A stretch of 64,000 nt of DNA, taken from assembly GCF_910585425.1 (NCBI RefSeq), contig NZ_CAJUCP010000001.1, positions 111,957 through 175,956 on the forward strand, written 5' to 3'. The notes under the pieces are model-generated. The model worked only from the letters and a program-made list of their open reading frames with translations. It was not told where the DNA came from and made no database searches. Below, piece by piece: positions 26,759 through 35,902 of the stretch (its first letter is position 1; each line of letters opens with the position of its first letter). A program made the position numbers and the translations under genes. This DNA comes from an uncultured Acetatifactor sp. (GTDB taxonomy: Bacteria > Bacillota > Clostridia > Lachnospirales > Lachnospiraceae).

Positions 26759-27466
26759 ATAAAATTCCCGGAACAGCCTGGCAATCTGCACCAGATAATC
26801 CACAATCGTCCGGAAAATCTTAACTGTTGTATTGTAGTCCTCCTGCCACTCCACCGGATAATCCAGGATCTCCACCCCCCGCTTCTCCGCCCGGAGCAGA
26901 AATTCAATCATGTAGAACCACCCGTTGTCCAGGCTGCAGCCCTCTATCAAAGACAGGGCCGTCTCCCGCCGCAGGAAGGTGAAGCCGCAGATGGCGTCCG
27001 TGGACTTCATCCCCAGGAACAGCTTCAGCAGGATCAACAGCCCCTGGGAGGTGATCCTGCGATACCACTTCCGCCCCCTGGTGCAGGACCCCCTGGCGAA
27101 GCGGCTGCCGTTTATATAGGCAAGCTCCGGCCTCTCCTGAAACAATCGGACAGCCTCCCCCAGGTGGCGGATGTCCGTGGACAGGTCGATGTCCATATAG
27201 CCCACCACCTCCCCCCGGGAGAGCTCCACGCCCCTGCGGAAGGCAGCGCCCACCCCACGGACCGGGATCCTTTCGTACCGCACCCTGGCATACCTGTCGC
27301 AGAGCCCGGCTGCGATCTGAGGCGTCTCGTCCTCGGAGCCATTGTCCACGATGATGATTTCATAGTCCTCGAACCCCACGGACGCCAGATGCTCCACTGT
27401 CCGCACCACGCCGCTCTCCAGCCGCAGCCTTTCATTCAACACGGGAAATATGATCGTCCACTTCAT
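26744..27466 (-). CDS. Family GT2 glycosyltransferase, dolichol-phosphate-mannose-synthase-like
   Basis: A soluble 240-residue GT-A enzyme with WTIIFPVLNERLRLES, IIIVDNGSEDETPQIA, GAAFRRGVELSRGE, GYMDIDLSTDIRHL as the metal site and CGFTFLRRETALSLI. It has no membrane tail. Its ATG overlaps the stop of the neighbouring GT2 gene as ATGA, so the pair is co-translated and may act as a complex. The donor is unknown. Confidence 0.88.
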   Translation of the reverse strand: MKWTIIFPVLNERLRLESGVVRTVEHLASVGFEDYEIIIVDNGSEDETPQIAAGLCDRYARVRYERIPVRGVGAAFRRGVELSRGEVVGYMDIDLSTDIRHLGEAVRLFQERPELAYINGSRFARGSCTRGRKWYRRITSQGLLILLKLFLGMKSTDAICGFTFLRRETALSLIEGCSLDNGWFYMIEFLLRAEKRGVEILDYPVEWQEDYNTTVKIFRTIVDYLVQIARLFREFYTHER

Positions 27467-28410
27467 GATGTCAGCTTCTCCACCCCTTCTATCACATACC
27501 GCTGCCGCTTAAAGCCCATATTCAGGAGCACCGACAGGTACTTCAGTATCAATGTCAGCATCACCGACATCATGAAGAAGCCGAAGGACATCAGCGACAT
27601 GATGGACAGCCAGCCCTCCACAGGGCGGTTCCTGCTGAAGACAGAACAGACCAGGTAGCCGAACATGATCAGCAGCGCCCCCAGCAGCACCACGCTCACG
27701 GCCAGGGAGATCTTCTCCAGCACATTGGTGAAGATGATGATCGTGTCCGTGGCCAGGGCCCTGCGGTTCCCCCATTCCTCTTTGTTCTTATGCTTTTTCG
27801 CTAATTCCTTATTGTCATAGTGTATAGTATCCGTCTTCAGCCCGCAGTTCATGTACATGGCCTTCCGGTAGGGGATGTAGGCGTTCATCTGATTCACCCG
27901 GTTCACCGCCCGCCTGGATACCAGCCGGAAGCGCTCCTGCTCCAGCTTCTCCCGGAACCGGTTCCCCCAGTTGTACACCATGTAGAAAAGCCTGGAGCTC
28001 AGCGGGATCCCGTACTTCGGCGCAGCCGCCACCACGTCCACGCCCTCCAGCGCCCTGCGGTACACCTCCATCACCAGCCCGGGCTCGAAATCCGCCTCGC
28101 AGCCGTCGAACTCGAACAGGAAATCCCCCACCGCCAGGTCCCTCCCGGCATTCATGGCGCTCTCCATGCCCTGATAGTAGCTTAAGTGGATCAGGCTCAC
28201 CACGGGCTTCTCGGCCAGCTCCTCCAGGAACCCCCGCACCTGCTCCACGGTGTCGTCCACACAGCCGTCGTCCACGCAGACGATCTCATATTTTTCAAAA
28301 TTCTCCCGCATCACGCCGCAGACCAGTCCCAGGAACTCCCTGGTCCGCTCCCCCTCGTCGTGCAGATATATCACGCAGGACACAAAATTCTTTTCCTTAC
28401 TCTGTAGCAT
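27463..28410 (-). CDS. GT2-like glycosyltransferase with C-terminal membrane helices, divergent
   Basis: A 315-residue protein with a GT2 N-terminal half (SCVIYLHDEGERTREF, VCVDDGCVDDTVEQV, NAGRDLAVGDFLFEFDG) and two to three C-terminal helices (about residues 230-300) in the GtrB style. The usual DxD is replaced by EFDGCEADFE, and the gene lacks the QxxRxG-like loop I would expect, so activity is uncertain. It overlaps the next GT2 by 4 bp and may serve as a membrane partner for it. Confidence 0.8.
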   Translation of the reverse strand: MLQSKEKNFVSCVIYLHDEGERTREFLGLVCGVMRENFEKYEIVCVDDGCVDDTVEQVRGFLEELAEKPVVSLIHLSYYQGMESAMNAGRDLAVGDFLFEFDGCEADFEPGLVMEVYRRALEGVDVVAAAPKYGIPLSSRLFYMVYNWGNRFREKLEQERFRLVSRRAVNRVNQMNAYIPYRKAMYMNCGLKTDTIHYDNKELAKKHKNKEEWGNRRALATDTIIIFTNVLEKISLAVSVVLLGALLIMFGYLVCSVFSRNRPVEGWLSIMSLMSFGFFMMSVMLTLILKYLSVLLNMGFKRQRYVIEGVEKLTS

Positions 28411-28433
28411 CTCCCCGGCATTCCATTCTTGCT

Positions 28434-29579
28434 TTATTTTTCGTCCAGAAACTCGTCCAGATCGTAGACCGTATTGATCTTCCCCGACAGCACGCTCAGG
28501 AAGGCGGGCCGCCTGGTGGAGAACTTCAGCACCGTGGGCCTGGAATCGTCTATCTCGGAAGCCTTCAGCACAGGCTTCATGGAGAACAGCGACCTCTCAT
28601 AGGCGAACCGGTACTCCTCCCGCACGTATTTCCTGGCCAGGGCCGCCATGTACTCCCAGGCGCTCTCCGGCCTCCTGGCACAGGTATTGCAGTTCCCCAG
28701 CCTCCCCCCGCAGTCCGTGCCCTCCATGCATGGGAACCGGGGCACGATTCCCCGGCTGGTCTTGTGGGGCGTGAAGGTCACGGAGGTCAGGGAATGATAT
28801 CCCGTCCTCCCGAAGGGCATGATGGAGAAAAAGGGGCCGTCCATCACCGTCAGCCCGATGTCCCGCAGCCGCTCGTTCACCCTGCACAGGATGATCTCGC
28901 ACAGCTCATACTTGATGGGGAAGGGCTGGAAGTCCCCGCCCTCCCCGGCCTCCACCAGCCCCAGCACCTGGTTCACCGAGGCATAGGTGGCGTTCAGCAC
29001 GAAAGGGGCCTCGTACCGCTCCTCCCGCCCCCGGTGCAAGGCATGTACCTCATACTGGTCTGCCCCTTTCGCAATGCGGACGATCTCCCTGCCCCAGAGC
29101 AGCTCCACGCCCTTCCACTTCCCCAGCTCCTCCAGAAAGAAGTCCCGCAGGATCCCCGCGTCATAGGTGTACTCCTCCGTGAGGAAAGCCCCGTCGCAGC
29201 TTCCCTCCTGAAAGAACCGCTCCACCGGCAGCGCCTCGCAGAAAATCCCCGCGTCCCTGCAGAACTTCACGAACTCCCCCGCGTCCGTCCAGGAGAAATG
29301 CCTGGAGGTGGCGTACACCTGCTGGAACCGGGCGTGGATGCAGAAGGAATAGTCCTCCACGAACCGCCTGAAATACCCTGCGCTCTTCAGGGCCGTGGAC
29401 AGGGACCTGGGATAGTGGTAGCCCATGTGCACCCTGGCCTGGTTCGCGTATGTGGCCCTGGCGAATGCCGCGTCCTCCATCTCCAGCACCGCCACCCGCT
29501 GGCCCATCCTGGCGCAGCGCAGCGCCGCGTACAGCCCGTACAGCCCGGCCCCGATTATGACCTTATCTACCGTCCCCAT
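28434..29579 (-). CDS. FAD-dependent oxidoreductase of the DAO type
   Basis: A 381-residue flavoprotein with the dinucleotide motif VIIGAGLYGLYAALRCARMG at the N-terminus, then VLEMEDAAFARATYANQARVHMGYHYPRS, which resembles the second FAD contact of glycine-oxidase-like enzymes. The C-terminal part contains a Cys cluster (C-G-G-R-L-G-N-C-N-T-C) that could bind metal or form a disulfide. It lies inside a GT2 gene run and overlaps its upstream neighbour by 17 bp, so it probably oxidises a sugar or a lipid-linked intermediate. Its reaction is unknown. AGGGGAGCTTTGG precedes the ATG. Confidence 0.82.
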   Translation of the reverse strand: MGTVDKVIIGAGLYGLYAALRCARMGQRVAVLEMEDAAFARATYANQARVHMGYHYPRSLSTALKSAGYFRRFVEDYSFCIHARFQQVYATSRHFSWTDAGEFVKFCRDAGIFCEALPVERFFQEGSCDGAFLTEEYTYDAGILRDFFLEELGKWKGVELLWGREIVRIAKGADQYEVHALHRGREERYEAPFVLNATYASVNQVLGLVEAGEGGDFQPFPIKYELCEIILCRVNERLRDIGLTVMDGPFFSIMPFGRTGYHSLTSVTFTPHKTSRGIVPRFPCMEGTDCGGRLGNCNTCARRPESAWEYMAALARKYVREEYRFAYERSLFSMKPVLKASEIDDSRPTVLKFSTRRPAFLSVLSGKINTVYDLDEFLDEK

Positions 29580-30513
29580 CCAAAGCTCCCCTCTTCTCGG
29601 CGCAGACCCTGGCCAGGCGGTATTCGAAATCCCGTCTGTCCTTCGCCGCCAGGACCTCCAGAATCATGCCCGCGAAGAAGGACTGAATTCCCGCCAGCAC
29701 CATGAACCCGCAGACGATCAGCGTGGGGAACCGGGGCACCAGCCCCGTGGCAAAGTATTCCCTGAAAATGGGCAGCATGAACAGCAGCGCAGCCGCCACC
29801 AGGAACAGGCAGACGGCTCCGAAGAACCGGGCCGGCCTGTAGTTGCGGTAGAGCTGCAGCATCTTCCGGATGACCCGCAGCCCGTCGCTGTAGGTGTTCA
29901 GCTTGGACTGGCTCCCCTCCGGCCTGTCCCGGTACTCCACCACCACGTTCTCCACCTGCATATTGTAATTCACCGCGTGGATGGTCATCTCCGTCTCTAT
30001 CTCGAAGCCCTTGGAGAACACGGGGAAGGTCTTCACGAACTCATAGCTGAAGGCCCTGTAGCCCGTCATGATGTCCTTGATGTCCGTGTGGAACAGCCCG
30101 TTGATGCCCGTCCGCATGAGGCTGTTGCCGAAGTTGTGGAAGGGCCGCTTGTTCTCCGTAAAGTAGGTGGAGGAGAGCCTGTCCCCCACCACCATGTCCG
30201 CGCCCCGCTCCAGGACCCGGTCCGCCATCTCCCTAGCGCAGTCCAGGGGATAGGTGTCGTCCCCGTCGATCATCAGATAGCACAGGGCGTCGATCTCCCG
30301 GAACATCCTGCGGATCACGTTCCCCTTGCCCTGCTTGCGCTCCCGGCGGACTACAGCTCCGTGGTCTCTCGCCAGTTCCACCGTCCTGTCGGTGGAATTG
30401 TTGTCATAGACATAGACCACGGCCTCCGGCAGCGCCGCCTTTACATCGTCCACCACCTTGGCGATGGTCTGCTCCTCATTGTAACAGGGAATCAATACCG
30501 CTATCCTCTCCAT
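29563..30513 (-). CDS. GT2 glycosyltransferase with C-terminal membrane pair, DPM1-like
   Basis: A 316-residue enzyme: AVLIPCYNEEQTIAKVVDDV, VYDNNSTDRT, GKGNVIRRMF, MIDGDDTYPLD for metal binding, DIMTGYRAFSYEFVKTFP, and EIETEMTIHAV, all typical of the polyprenyl-phosphate mannose/glucose synthase group. Two helices follow at about 230-290. I start it at 30513 because the 48 codons before it read out of a neighbouring gene. It lies 26 bp after the membrane protein gene upstream, which may use its product. Confidence 0.9.
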   Translation of the reverse strand: MERIAVLIPCYNEEQTIAKVVDDVKAALPEAVVYVYDNNSTDRTVELARDHGAVVRRERKQGKGNVIRRMFREIDALCYLMIDGDDTYPLDCAREMADRVLERGADMVVGDRLSSTYFTENKRPFHNFGNSLMRTGINGLFHTDIKDIMTGYRAFSYEFVKTFPVFSKGFEIETEMTIHAVNYNMQVENVVVEYRDRPEGSQSKLNTYSDGLRVIRKMLQLYRNYRPARFFGAVCLFLVAAALLFMLPIFREYFATGLVPRFPTLIVCGFMVLAGIQSFFAGMILEVLAAKDRRDFEYRLARVCAEKRGALDGDGR

Positions 30514-30539
30514 CTGCACTGCCCTTTCTCCCGCTTCTC

Positions 30540-31892
30540 TCAATAATATGTGCCGCCATGCAGCATATCCGTAAAATAGGCCACGCCGCAGACCACATGG
30601 CCCAGATACGCCATCCACTGCAGCAGGATCGCCGCCCTGCGCCCCCGGCGGTCCCAAAAGCCCTGCAATCCCCCGCCGGAATCCTTGCGGCAGGCCCCCG
30701 CCCCCCGGGCCAGCTCCCGGACGGTAACCCGCAGCAGCAGCAGGACCGAGGCGAACTGGCAGAAGAAGATTCCGTACATATAGCCCCAGGAGAAATTGAA
30801 GTCCACCTTCCGGAACCCCTTTTCATATAGAAGGAACGCCTCCGCGAAGCTTACGATATACAGCAGCCAGGAGAAGCGCACCATGGCGTCCTTCCTGCAC
30901 TCCCTGAAATTCAGCGCCAGCACCGCCAGGGGAAATCCCATGGCCAGGCAGATGCCCAGGGGGATGTTGTAGCAGTAATCCGCCCAGACCTCCCCGAAGC
31001 AGAAGCCCAGGCCCCGTTCCTGTCCCTCCTCCGCCGCCACGAACACCCCCTTATACTGGTACAGCAGGTCCAGGAAGGTGGGCACGAAGCAGAGCCCCAG
31101 CCGCACCGTAGGGCGGAAATTCCGAAAGCCCGACCGCACCAGCCGGTACAGCATCAGCAGCCCCGCTGCGCTGACCAGCACCAGAGTAAAGCTGGGCTTG
31201 GTCATGGTGGCCAGCAGCAGGAAGAGGGAGAACAGCACATAGTCCCGCCCCCTGCCGCCCTCCTCATACACGGGCAGCAGCTTCACGTACCAGAGGAATG
31301 CCAGGATCCCGAAGGGCCTGGCCGCGATATAGGTGGCATTGTGGAAAGGGTTCGCCGAGAACACGCCCAGATACCGGAAGGGAATCCCCGGCACGTACAT
31401 GCCCTTCGGGGGATACAGCATGGAGATGAAAAAGAGGGATACCGCCGCCAGGCTCAGGGCGATCCGGGAAGCCAGCCGCCATGTCCCGAAGGCTTTCCCG
31501 CCCTCCTTCCCCGCCTCCGTCCCGGGCAGGATCAGGCAGTTGAAAGCCAGCTTCGTCACCGTCATCCCCAGGCCGTTGAGCAGCATGGTGGCCAGGGCCA
31601 CGGACCACTCCGGCGAGGCGAACAGATGGATCAGCGCCGCCAGCTTGAAAAATACAGGGTAGGGAAAGCTATACCCGCTCTCCAGGCCCTGCATTTCCAG
31701 AATATATGCCTTCATGTCCGAATATACGTCCCCGGAGGTCTGTCCGTAGAACAGCTCCAGCGTCACGGCCGATACCCAGGCCAGCAGCGCCAGGAACACT
31801 GCCGCGTCTATGATCCGGTTCCTCCTCAGCTCCTTCTCACAACAGTTCATGTCTCGCATCCTTCCAAACATACGGCCTTCCCGTTCCCTCAT
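30540..31892 (-). CDS. Polytopic membrane protein, GT-C-like
   Basis: A 450-residue protein with about ten helices, related in layout to the one at 14972-16168: an acidic first outer loop (QTSGDVYSDMKAYILEM), a HNATYIAARPFGIL segment, a MTKPSFTLV helix and NFSWGYMYG. It likely acts on lipid-linked sugars outside the membrane. The ATG at 31892 overlaps the PseC stop as ATGA; an internal ATG seven codons later has a better site (GGGAAGG). The true donor and acceptor are unknown. Confidence 0.78.
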   Translation of the reverse strand: MREREGRMFGRMRDMNCCEKELRRNRIIDAAVFLALLAWVSAVTLELFYGQTSGDVYSDMKAYILEMQGLESGYSFPYPVFFKLAALIHLFASPEWSVALATMLLNGLGMTVTKLAFNCLILPGTEAGKEGGKAFGTWRLASRIALSLAAVSLFFISMLYPPKGMYVPGIPFRYLGVFSANPFHNATYIAARPFGILAFLWYVKLLPVYEEGGRGRDYVLFSLFLLLATMTKPSFTLVLVSAAGLLMLYRLVRSGFRNFRPTVRLGLCFVPTFLDLLYQYKGVFVAAEEGQERGLGFCFGEVWADYCYNIPLGICLAMGFPLAVLALNFRECRKDAMVRFSWLLYIVSFAEAFLLYEKGFRKVDFNFSWGYMYGIFFCQFASVLLLLRVTVRELARGAGACRKDSGGGLQGFWDRRGRRAAILLQWMAYLGHVVCGVAYFTDMLHGGTYY

Positions 31893-33088
31893 CTGCGGTA
31901 GTGCGCCGCCACCTTCTTCACGGCGGCGATGACGTCGTCCACGTCCCCGTCCGTCAGGCCGTAGAACAGGGGCAGGCTCATGATCTCCTCATAGAGCTTC
32001 TCCGCGTTGGGGCACAGCCCCTTCCCGTATCCCAGCTTCTCGTAATAGGAGTGCCAGTAGACCGGCAGATAGTGTACCTGAGAATAGATGTTCTCCGCCC
32101 GCAGCGCGTCAAAGAACTGCCGCCTGTCGCAGAGCAGCCGCTCCGGCCGCAGGCGCAGGATGTACAGATGCCGCACCGTATCCGACTCCGGAATCTCCCG
32201 CTGCAGGACGACTTCGGGGATCTCCGCCAGGGCCGCGTCATACTTCGCCACGATCTCCTTCCTGCGGGCCGCGAACCTGTCCAGCTTCCCGAGCTGGCTT
32301 ATCAGCAGCGCCGCCTGGATGTCCGTCATCCGGTAGTTGAAGCCCAGCTCCACCTGTTCATTGTACCACAGGGCGTCCGTGGGATGCACCATCTCCTCCC
32401 GGTTGCGGGTGATGCCGTGGGCCCGCAGGCGCAGCAGCCTGCGGTAGGTCTGCCGGTCATTGGTGGTGACCGCGCCGCCCTCGCCGGAGGTGACGGTCTT
32501 CACCGGGTGGAAGCTGAAGCACGTCATGTCCGCCATGCTCCCCACGGGCTGCCCGCAGTACCTGGTGCCGATGGCGTGGGCCGCATCCTCTATGAAGGCC
32601 AGCCCGTGCCTCCTGCAGATCTCCCCGATCTCCCTGTGCTCCACGGCCTGCCCGGTGTAGTCCACCGCCACGATCCCCCTGGTCCGGGGCGTGATCAGGC
32701 TCTCGATGGAGGCCGGGGCGATATTGTAGGTCTCAGGATCGATGTCGGCGAACACAGGCTTCGCGCCGCAGTAGAGCACGCAGTTGGCCGACGCGGCGAA
32801 GGTGATGGGGCTGACGATGACCTCGTCCCCCTCCCCAAAGCCCGCCGCCATGGCCGCCAGGTGCAGCGCTGCCGTCCCGTTGCTCACCACCACCGCATAC
32901 CTGGCGCCAGTGACCTCGCAGAGCTTCTGTTCCGCCGCTGCGATCATAGGGCCGCAGGTCAGATCCCCGTTTCGGAGCACCTCCGCCACTGCCTGTATGT
33001 CATCCTCCTCAATCCATTGCTTTCCATAGCCAAGCGGCTGCTCCCGCACAGGAGTCCCGCCGAATATCGCCAACTGTTCCATTCCCAT
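31889..33088 (-). CDS. pseC: UDP-4-amino-4,6-dideoxy-N-acetyl-beta-L-altrosamine transaminase PseC
   Basis: A 399-residue PLP aminotransferase for the second step of pseudaminic acid synthesis. It resembles PseC throughout: EDDIQAVAEVLRNGDLTCGP, VVSNGTAALHLAAMAAGFG, SPITFAASANCVLYCGAKPVF, VDYTGQAVEHREI, EDAAHAIGTRYCGQPVG and CFSFHPVKTVTSGEGG with the Lys Schiff base, then LGFNYRMTDIQAALL. The start at 33088 lies behind GGATGGAGGAGAC. It is distant from the other pse genes but in the same direction as pseH, G, I and F. Confidence 0.93.
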   Translation of the reverse strand: MGMEQLAIFGGTPVREQPLGYGKQWIEEDDIQAVAEVLRNGDLTCGPMIAAAEQKLCEVTGARYAVVVSNGTAALHLAAMAAGFGEGDEVIVSPITFAASANCVLYCGAKPVFADIDPETYNIAPASIESLITPRTRGIVAVDYTGQAVEHREIGEICRRHGLAFIEDAAHAIGTRYCGQPVGSMADMTCFSFHPVKTVTSGEGGAVTTNDRQTYRRLLRLRAHGITRNREEMVHPTDALWYNEQVELGFNYRMTDIQAALLISQLGKLDRFAARRKEIVAKYDAALAEIPEVVLQREIPESDTVRHLYILRLRPERLLCDRRQFFDALRAENIYSQVHYLPVYWHSYYEKLGYGKGLCPNAEKLYEEIMSLPLFYGLTDGDVDDVIAAVKKVAAHYRR

Positions 33089-33193
33089 GTCTCCTCCATC
33101 CCGCCTCTGCCGGAATCCCTGTCCGCCGGGGACGGCCTGTTTTGCCCTATCATACCATATCATGCCTGAAAAGGCAATTTTTAGCGGAATATT

Positions 33194-34504
33194 TTACAGC
33201 TCATGCTTGCATTTGTCCTCCACGGAGATGTTCTTGCCAAGCTGCACCTCGATGATCTTCAGCTCGCTGTCCGCGGACACGGTGTGCCTGCACCCTGCCG
33301 GCATGGAGATCACGTCCCCCGGGGAGACGCTGCGCTCCACCCCGTCGATCACGGCCCTTCCACTGCCGCCCATCACCGTCCAGACCTCGTCCCGGTGCTC
33401 ATGGCTGTGGTAATGCAGGGCATGTCCCGGCAGCAGGACAATCTTGATCGTCAGGCTGTCCTCCTGCACATCCAGGACCGTGAAGCTCCCCCAGGACTTC
33501 TCCGCGTACATGACCTGCTGCTCTATCCGCTCCACATAGGGCTTGATATAGCTGCTCTGCTCCTTGTCCGAAATCAGGATGCCGTCGCTGCTGGCGGCCA
33601 CCACCATGTCCCGGCAGCCCATGCAGAGGATGGGGATGTTCAGCTCGTTCACCACATGGGTGTTCTCGCAGGTCTCGTTCAGGGTGGCACGCCCCAGGGC
33701 GCTGTCCGCCATGGCCTCCGAGAAGGTGTTCCAGGTGCCCAGGTCCTTCCACTGGCCGCCGAAGCGCAGCACCCGGATCTCCGGCTCCCGCTCCGCCACG
33801 GCATAGTCGAAGCTGATCTTCTCCATCTCCCCGTACCGGCAGAACAGATCCTGGTAATCCCGAAACTCCATGCGCTCATGGGCCTTCTCCAGCAGATAGC
33901 CCAGCCGGAAGGCGAACACGCCGCCATTCCAGAGTGCCCCCTGGGCGATATACTCCCGGGCCGTGGATACATCCGGCTTCTCCCGGAAGGTGTCCACGCC
34001 GCTGACCCGCTCAGAGGACGCGGGGATGATATAGCCGTATTTCTCGCTGGGGTAGGTGGGCTCGATGCCCATCAGGTACAGGTTCGCGCCCCCTGCCCCA
34101 GCCATCTGCGCCATCTCATGCAGGGCCCGGAAATAGGGTTCCTCCACGTAAGGGTCTACCGGGCACACCACTACAGACTCGTCTTCCCCCACGCCCTGTA
34201 CGTCCCGCAGATAGCTGGCCGCCAGGCAGACCGCCGGAAAGGTGTCCCGGCGGCAGGGCTCCACGCAGACGTTCACCCTGTCCCCCAACTGGTTCTTGAT
34301 CAGGCTCACCTGCTTCCTGCCGGTGGCTATGGTAATCCGCGCCCCGGGATCCACCGCGGCGATCTGGCGGTAGACCCTGCCCAGCATGGACTCGAAGCCC
34401 CCCTGTCCGTCGGAGAGCATCCGGATGAACTGCTTGGAGCGGATGTCATTGGACAGAGGCCACAGGCGTTTGCCGCTTCCTCCGGATAATAAGATAATGT
34501 TCAT
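33194..34504 (-). CDS. manC: Mannose-1-phosphate guanylyltransferase, ManC-like, with cupin tail
   Basis: A 436-residue enzyme expected to make GDP-mannose. The N-terminal nucleotidyltransferase has LLSGGSGKRLWPLSNDIRSK, EPCRRDTFPAVCLAASYL, and EKPD in FREKPDVSTARE. The C-terminal 110 residues form a cupin (LPGHALHYHSHEHRDEVWTV, PGDVISMPAGCRHTV) as in bifunctional type II phosphomannose isomerases. No phosphomannomutase is in the window. Start 34504 is set by AGGAGGGCGCGCG, 11 bp after the glf stop. The GDP-sugar probably feeds a GT2 downstream. Confidence 0.92.
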   Translation of the reverse strand: MNIILLSGGSGKRLWPLSNDIRSKQFIRMLSDGQGGFESMLGRVYRQIAAVDPGARITIATGRKQVSLIKNQLGDRVNVCVEPCRRDTFPAVCLAASYLRDVQGVGEDESVVVCPVDPYVEEPYFRALHEMAQMAGAGGANLYLMGIEPTYPSEKYGYIIPASSERVSGVDTFREKPDVSTAREYIAQGALWNGGVFAFRLGYLLEKAHERMEFRDYQDLFCRYGEMEKISFDYAVAEREPEIRVLRFGGQWKDLGTWNTFSEAMADSALGRATLNETCENTHVVNELNIPILCMGCRDMVVAASSDGILISDKEQSSYIKPYVERIEQQVMYAEKSWGSFTVLDVQEDSLTIKIVLLPGHALHYHSHEHRDEVWTVMGGSGRAVIDGVERSVSPGDVISMPAGCRHTVSADSELKIIEVQLGKNISVEDKCKHEL

Positions 34505-34515
34505 CGCGCGCCCTC

Positions 34516-35616
34516 CTATCTCAGTTCCGCCTCGCACAGCTCCAGCGCCGCGGCGATCACCTTGTCCATGTCATAATACTTATAGCCCCCCAGCCTGCCG
34601 CCGAAGATGACCCTGGCCTCTTTCTCTGCCCTCTCCCTGTACTGGGCGTACAGGGCATTGTTCCTGTCATCGTTCACGGGATAATAGGGCTCGTCCCCCT
34701 TCTTCCACTCGCTGGAGTATTCCCGGGAGATGATGGTGGTGGGCTGCTTCCCGAATTCAAAATGCTTGTGCTCGATGATCCTGGTATAGGGAACCTCCCG
34801 CTCCGTGTAGTTCACCACAGCGTTGCCCTGGAAATTCTCCATCTCCAGCTCCTCGGTCTCGAAGCGGACGCTGCGGTACTGGAGGACGCCCAGGGAATAA
34901 TCGTAGAACTGGTCTATCATGCCTGTGTATATGATCTTATCCGCCAGCCTGTCCAGCTCCTGCCTGTTCTCCAGATAGTCCACATTCAGGCGCACCTCGG
35001 TGCCCGCCAGCAGCTTCTCCACCAGCTCCGTGTAGCCTCCGATGGGGATGCCCTGATAGCGGTCATTGAAGTAATTGTTGTCATAGGTGAAGCGCAGGGG
35101 CAGGCGCTTGATGATAAAGGCCGGAAGGTCGCGGCAGTCCCGCCCCCACTGCTTCTCAGTATAACCCTTTATCAGCTTCTCATATACATCCCGGCCCACC
35201 AGGGAAAGGGCCTGCTCCTCCAGGTTCTTTGGCATGATGATGCCAAGGTCCGCGATCTGGGCCGCGATGATCTCCTTGGCCTCGGCGGGGGTGGCGATGT
35301 TCCACATCTTGCTGAACGTGTTCATATTGAAGGGCAGGTTGTAAAGCTCGTCCTTATAGCGGGCGATGGGGGAGTTGACATAATTGTTGAACTCCGCGAA
35401 CTGGCATACATAGTCCCAGATCCGCCTGTCCGAGGTGTGGAAGATATGGGCCCCGTACCGGTGCACCTGGATGCCGTGGACCTCCTCGCAGTAGACATTC
35501 CCGGCGATGTGGTTGCGCCGCTCCACCACCAGGCATTTCTTCCCCTTCTTCTTCGCCTCCCGGGCAAAGACCGCGCCGAACAGTCCGGCTCCGACGATCA
35601 GATAATCATATTTCAT
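34516..35616 (-). CDS. glf: UDP-galactopyranose mutase
   Basis: A 366-residue flavoenzyme that converts UDP-galactopyranose to UDP-galactofuranose for cell-surface glycans. It is full length. Motifs: DYLIVGAGLFGAVFAREA for FAD, ERRNHIAGNVY, RYGAHIFHTSDRRIWDYV, GYTEKQWGRD, RLPLRFTYDNNYFNDRYQGIP and DRNNALYAQYRERAEK, which hold the usual active-site Arg and Tyr residues. It is the first gene of a long minus-strand run, behind a strong promoter and AAAGGAGGGACAG. Confidence 0.97.
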   Translation of the reverse strand: MKYDYLIVGAGLFGAVFAREAKKKGKKCLVVERRNHIAGNVYCEEVHGIQVHRYGAHIFHTSDRRIWDYVCQFAEFNNYVNSPIARYKDELYNLPFNMNTFSKMWNIATPAEAKEIIAAQIADLGIIMPKNLEEQALSLVGRDVYEKLIKGYTEKQWGRDCRDLPAFIIKRLPLRFTYDNNYFNDRYQGIPIGGYTELVEKLLAGTEVRLNVDYLENRQELDRLADKIIYTGMIDQFYDYSLGVLQYRSVRFETEELEMENFQGNAVVNYTEREVPYTRIIEHKHFEFGKQPTTIISREYSSEWKKGDEPYYPVNDDRNNALYAQYRERAEKEARVIFGGRLGGYKYYDMDKVIAAALELCEAELR

Positions 35617-35679
35617 GCTGTCCCTCCTTTGGGGCTTGGATTTTTGATTTCGATTGGCTCAGGTTCCTGAGACGCTTTC

Positions 35680-35708
35680 ATTATAGCAGATTGTGGGGGG
35701 AATTCCAA
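35680..35708 (-). promoter_or_regulatory. Promoter of the glf-led glycan operon
   Basis: On the minus strand TTGGAA (35708-35703), a spacer of exactly 17 and TATAAT (35685-35680). Downstream the leader has a short dyad CTCAGG-aa-CCTGAG and then the glf ribosome site. The gene run below continues without a visible terminator down to 19.2 kb. Confidence 0.85.
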
Positions 35709-35772
35709 CTTATAAATTGAGGTTGTGGGCAGGGCGGGCGATTTTATTGAAAATATGTGGGCGACAGCACAA

Positions 35773-35803
35773 AAGACGCATGGGACAGTGCGCCATGCGT
35801 CTT
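35773..35803. repeat. Hairpin with 11-bp perfect stem
   Basis: AAGACGCATGG and CCATGCGTCTT pair exactly around a 9-base loop. On the minus strand TTTTG follows, so it may be a weak terminator or a remnant of one; no gene is seen immediately upstream of it. It lies in the 634-bp gene-free stretch 35617-36250, which otherwise holds the glf promoter, the repeat at 35903 and the hicA promoter. Confidence 0.6.
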
Positions 35804-35902
35804 CTGCATTTATGAGGAAGGATAATGAGGGGGCGATTTCATCGTTCTGGCGGGGTGGGTGGAACTGTCGCTGTATTACTGCAATTTCTGCACAGCACCT
35901 AT

